Source: Pseudomonadota bacterium (lineage in GTDB: Bacteria; Pseudomonadota; Gammaproteobacteria; Burkholderiales; SCOH01). Taken from it: 7,058 nucleotides of DNA. The notes beneath the pieces were generated by a model. That model saw nothing but the letters and a program-made list of their open reading frames with translations. It made no database searches and was not told the origin of the DNA. Of the stretch, positions 4,661-7,058 are shown in pieces. The DNA lies in NCBI GenBank assembly GCA_030917985.1, contig JAUPTR010000351.1, positions 1-7,058 of the forward strand, written 5' to 3'. Each line of letters begins with the position of its first letter. Position 1 is the first letter of the stretch. The translations under genes and the position numbers were made by a program.

Positions 4661-5149
4661 ATGCCTACTTTGTCGCTGATTGCCGCAATGGCAAAAAACC
4701 GTGTGATCGGTCGCAACAATGCCTTGCCCTGGCATCTGCCGGAAGATCTGAAATATTTCAAGGCCACCACGCTCGGCAAGCCGATCCTGATGGGCCGCAA
4801 GACTTTTGATTCGATCGGCAAACCGCTGCCGGGGCGTACCTCGGTGGTGCTTACCCGCAATCCGGAATGGTCGTTTGACGGCTGCCTGGTGGTGCCGTCG
4901 CTGGACGTTGCGCTGGCAAGGCTGGCAGATCGTGAAGAGGTGCTGGTGATTGGCGGCGCCGAGCTGTATCAGCAAACCCTGCCGCGTGCCGACCGCCTGT
5001 ATCTCACCGAAATCAATGCCGATTTTGAAGGTGATGCCTGGTTTCCCGATTTTGACCGCAGCCAGTGGCAACAGATCAGCCGCCAGCCGCACCCGGATAA
5101 CGGCCGCGGCTTCAGCTTCGATTTTGTTGTCTACCAACGTAAACCGTGA
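4661..5149 (+). CDS. folA: Dihydrofolate reductase
   Basis: FolA reduces 7,8-dihydrofolate to tetrahydrofolate with NADPH, supplying one-carbon carriers for thymidylate, purine and methionine synthesis in the cytosol. It is the target of trimethoprim. The 162-residue product aligns along its whole length with chromosomal FolA (159 residues in E. coli). Visible features are SLIAAMAKNRVIG (5-17), NALPWHLPEDL (20-30) with substrate-protonating Asp29, the NADPH-binding GRKTFDSIGKPLPGR (45-59) with folate-contacting Arg59, and VIGGAELY (96-103). No residue suggests a plasmid-borne resistant DfrA type. The start lies 9 bp after the small gene with no clear ribosome-binding site, so expression may rely on coupling. 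A 6-bp inverted repeat AGCTCT/AGAGCT (5150-5155 and 5165-5170) follows the stop but lacks a T tract. Confidence 0.97.
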   Translation: MPTLSLIAAMAKNRVIGRNNALPWHLPEDLKYFKATTLGKPILMGRKTFDSIGKPLPGRTSVVLTRNPEWSFDGCLVVPSLDVALARLADREEVLVIGGAELYQQTLPRADRLYLTEINADFEGDAWFPDFDRSQWQQISRQPHPDNGRGFSFDFVVYQRKP

Positions 5150-5191
5150 AGCTCTGCTAATCTTAGAGCTCCCTGATATTCGCTTGTATTG

Positions 5192-6811
5192 ATGGATCCG
5201 CTGCTCGCCCTTTCGGCTTATCTCGACACGCTCGATTACCCCGCCTTCATTCAGGATGCGGCCGGCCGCTGGCTGGCTGCGAATGACGCTTTCTGCAAGC
5301 TGATGCTCAAGCCCCGCGCCAAGTTGCTGGGCACGGTGCCAGGCGTGGGAGAAGATGAGGAGCTGCCCAACTGGGCCGACTGGAAGCCGGCTTTTGTGTG
5401 CGGCGGCATGACCGAGGTGAACGACGAGTTCCGCCTGCCGGATCAGACGATCCAGCGGGTGATGACCAGCAAGCGCGTGATTGCGCTGGCGGACGGCCGC
5501 CGTGTGCTGGTGGGCGAAATGCGCCGCAGCGCGGCCATTACTTCATCGCGCGAAGACGAGCAGCTGTTCCGGGTGATCGCCGAGGCGATGCCGTATCCGA
5601 TGCTGCTGGTGAATTCTGCCGACCAGCTGATGATTGCCTGCAACCAGCGTGCATCCGAGGTGTTTGGCTGGCCAAGCAGCGGCATCATCGGCCAGCGCCT
5701 GGAAGAGCTGTTTGTGGATGCCAACGATTGCCGCCAGTTGTTGCTGATGGTGCGCAGCCATGGCTCGATCAAGGATTACGAAACCTGCCTGCGCACGGCT
5801 TCGGAACAGCGGATCTGGGGGCTGGTGTCGGCGCGCAAATCCAGCCTGCGCGGCGAAAACGTATTGCTGCTCGGCATCAACGACATTACTGAGCGCAAAC
5901 GTGCCGAAGAGGCGCTGCGCGATAGTGAATCGCGCTACCGTGCCATTCTGCAAACCACCGCCGAAGGTTATGTGCTGATCGACCTGGCCGAAAATGCGAT
6001 TGTTGATGTCAACCCTGCCTTGTGCCGCATGTTGGGCACGCGCCGCCAGGAGCTGGTGGGGGCACGGCTGGATCATTACATTGCGCTCGAAAGCCGGGAG
6101 GAATGGCAGAAGCAGTCGGACAAGTTTGCCGTCAGCCAGCACCGCCAGTTTGAGCTAAAATTGCATACGCTTGACGGCCATCCGCTGCAGGTGCTGGCCA
6201 ATTCCAGCACGCTGTTTGACCCGCTTGGACGTGCCACGTCGGTGTTTGCCATGCTCACCGATATCACCGAGCGCAAGCTGAACGAAGACCGGGTGCTGTA
6301 TCTGGCTTTCTACGATACGCTGACCGCGCTGCCAAACCGTTATCTGCTGTCGGAGCGCGTGGAGCAGGCCTTGCTGCAGCAAAAGCGCCAGGGCGGCCAG
6401 ATTGCGCTGATGTTCATCGATCTGGATGATTTCAAGCAGGTCAACGATACGCTTGGCCACGATGTGGGCGATGCGCTGTTGCAGGAAGTGGCCAAGCGCC
6501 TGAATGAGTGTGTGCGCCGCAGCGATACCGTGGCGCGTTTGGGGGGCGACGAATTCATCGTGCTGCTGCCCAACCTCAAATCACGTGAAGACGCCGCGCT
6601 GGTGGCGGAGAAGATCATTTCATCGCTGAACGAGCCGATTTACGTGGGTGAGCATCAACTCTCGGCTCGCCTGAGTATCGGCATCGCGATTGCGCCGCTG
6701 GATGGCATGGATGCCACCAGCCTGAAAAAAGCGGCCGACATGGCCATGTATCGCGCTAAAGGGCAGGGCAAAAACGGCTACGCGTTTTTCTCTGCCCCAC
6801 TGCGTTTCTGA
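5192..6811 (+). CDS. Diguanylate cyclase with three PAS-type sensor domains
   Basis: This 539-residue protein is predicted to make cyclic di-GMP from two GTP. It has an N-terminal PAS-like region (about 10-110), a second PAS (about 125-245) ending NDITERKRAEEAL, a third PAS (about 249-365) ending LTDITERK, and a GGDEF domain (about 368-535). The active-site GGDEF is intact at 451-455, with metal-binding D410 in FIDLDDFK. An RRSD inhibitory I-site lies at 442-445, so product feedback is expected. No EAL or HD-GYP domain, membrane segment or signal peptide is visible, so it is probably a soluble sensor; the PAS ligands cannot be predicted. I chose the ATG at 5192; a TTG directly before it (5189) is the alternative. 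It lies 42 bp after folA and could be co-transcribed, though that gap is the largest in the gene run. Confidence 0.93.
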   Translation: MDPLLALSAYLDTLDYPAFIQDAAGRWLAANDAFCKLMLKPRAKLLGTVPGVGEDEELPNWADWKPAFVCGGMTEVNDEFRLPDQTIQRVMTSKRVIALADGRRVLVGEMRRSAAITSSREDEQLFRVIAEAMPYPMLLVNSADQLMIACNQRASEVFGWPSSGIIGQRLEELFVDANDCRQLLLMVRSHGSIKDYETCLRTASEQRIWGLVSARKSSLRGENVLLLGINDITERKRAEEALRDSESRYRAILQTTAEGYVLIDLAENAIVDVNPALCRMLGTRRQELVGARLDHYIALESREEWQKQSDKFAVSQHRQFELKLHTLDGHPLQVLANSSTLFDPLGRATSVFAMLTDITERKLNEDRVLYLAFYDTLTALPNRYLLSERVEQALLQQKRQGGQIALMFIDLDDFKQVNDTLGHDVGDALLQEVAKRLNECVRRSDTVARLGGDEFIVLLPNLKSREDAALVAEKIISSLNEPIYVGEHQLSARLSIGIAIAPLDGMDATSLKKAADMAMYRAKGQGKNGYAFFSAPLRF

Positions 6812-6827
6812 TCCCTTTCCTGCTGAA

Positions 6828-7058
6828 TCAGGCGTTGCGACGCCGCCATTGCAGATAACCCAGCCCTGCGACCAATACGCCGCCAGCCGGCGCCAGTAGC
6901 CATAATGGCAGGCCATCGCCAGTTTCGCTTGTGCTGTCGAGTGCCGGTTGCGGCGCTGCTGTGGCTGCCGGCTTGGCGGCGGCCTTGGCCGGTGCTGCCG
7001 CTGGCGGGGTGGTTTGCAGTTGCAGCTGCACGCGCAGTGAGTGCATTTGTTCTTCGAG
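6828..7058 (-). CDS. C-terminus of a membrane-anchored FimV/LysM-like protein (partial)
   Basis: Only the last 76 residues are inside the window; the frame is open to the window edge. They begin with a short coiled-coil-like stretch (LEEQMHSLRVQLQLQ), continue through an Ala/Pro/Lys-rich linker, and end with one hydrophobic segment (LPLWLLAPAGGVLVAGLGYL) and a QWRRRNA tail. By the positive-inside rule the tail is cytoplasmic and the rest periplasmic. Coiled coil, low-complexity linker and membrane helix in that order recall FimV/TspA proteins, which organise the cell pole and type IV pili. FimV normally continues into a cytoplasmic region, which is missing here, so this would be a short form or another envelope protein. 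A methionine at codon 5 is probably internal. It converges on the diguanylate cyclase with a 16-bp gap. Confidence 0.6.
   Translation of the reverse strand, partial: LEEQMHSLRVQLQLQTTPPAAAPAKAAAKPAATAAPQPALDSTSETGDGLPLWLLAPAGGVLVAGLGYLQWRRRNA

Noticed and set aside
5150..5170. Inverted repeat AGCTCT/AGAGCT after folA as a terminator
   Set aside because: The stem is 6 bp with a 9-nt loop and has no T tract, so it is not a credible intrinsic terminator, though it could be a protein-binding site.
6812..6840. Bidirectional terminator between the converging genes
   Set aside because: Only a 4-bp CCTG/CAGG stem with no T tract is visible, which is too weak to call.

Overview
This window reads like chromosomal DNA of a betaproteobacterium. 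The high-GC coding bias, an EpsB / exosortase-type CAAX protease / EpsL gene set, and dense REP-type palindromes all fit that class. Neisseriales or a nearby order is my best guess, but no marker here fixes the genus.

Layout: positions 1-776 are a gene-poor, repeat-rich leader. It holds two nearly identical 150-bp direct repeats and two GTAG-type REP pairs. Next comes epsB (777-2162), a polyprenyl-phosphate sugar phosphotransferase that would start exopolysaccharide (EPS) repeat-unit assembly. A second repeat block of 344 bp (2163-2506) follows. It contains a long inverted repeat, a degenerate REP, a 26-bp GTAG palindrome and an intrinsic-terminator-like hairpin lying just before the next gene. 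Then come five tightly packed + strand genes: a CPBP/CAAX-type membrane protease of the exosortase-associated kind (2507-3178), an EpsL-type outer-membrane beta-barrel protein (3196-4428), a 71-residue unrecognised protein (4436-4651), folA dihydrofolate reductase (4661-5149), and a PAS-PAS-PAS-GGDEF diguanylate cyclase (5192-6811). A converging, partial minus-strand gene (6828-7058) ends in an Ala/Pro-rich linker, one transmembrane segment and an RRR tail. It resembles the end of a FimV/LysM-type envelope protein.

How the genes fit together: EpsB loads the first sugar-phosphate onto undecaprenyl phosphate at the inner membrane, and EpsL is a probable outer-membrane component of the same EPS pathway. 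The CPBP protease belongs to a family normally found beside exosortase/PEP-CTERM systems, but no exosortase or other EPS gene is visible here. The window therefore looks like the edge or a detached piece of an EPS/exosortase locus joined to a housekeeping folA unit. The diguanylate cyclase downstream could tie EPS production to c-di-GMP, but that is inference.

The most unusual structure is not a gene. It is a three-part repeat (a G/C-rich hairpin, then a GATGG...CATCC element, then a GTAG-headed REP) that recurs in the same order and orientation three times around epsB. No complete new defence, CRISPR or mobile system is visible.
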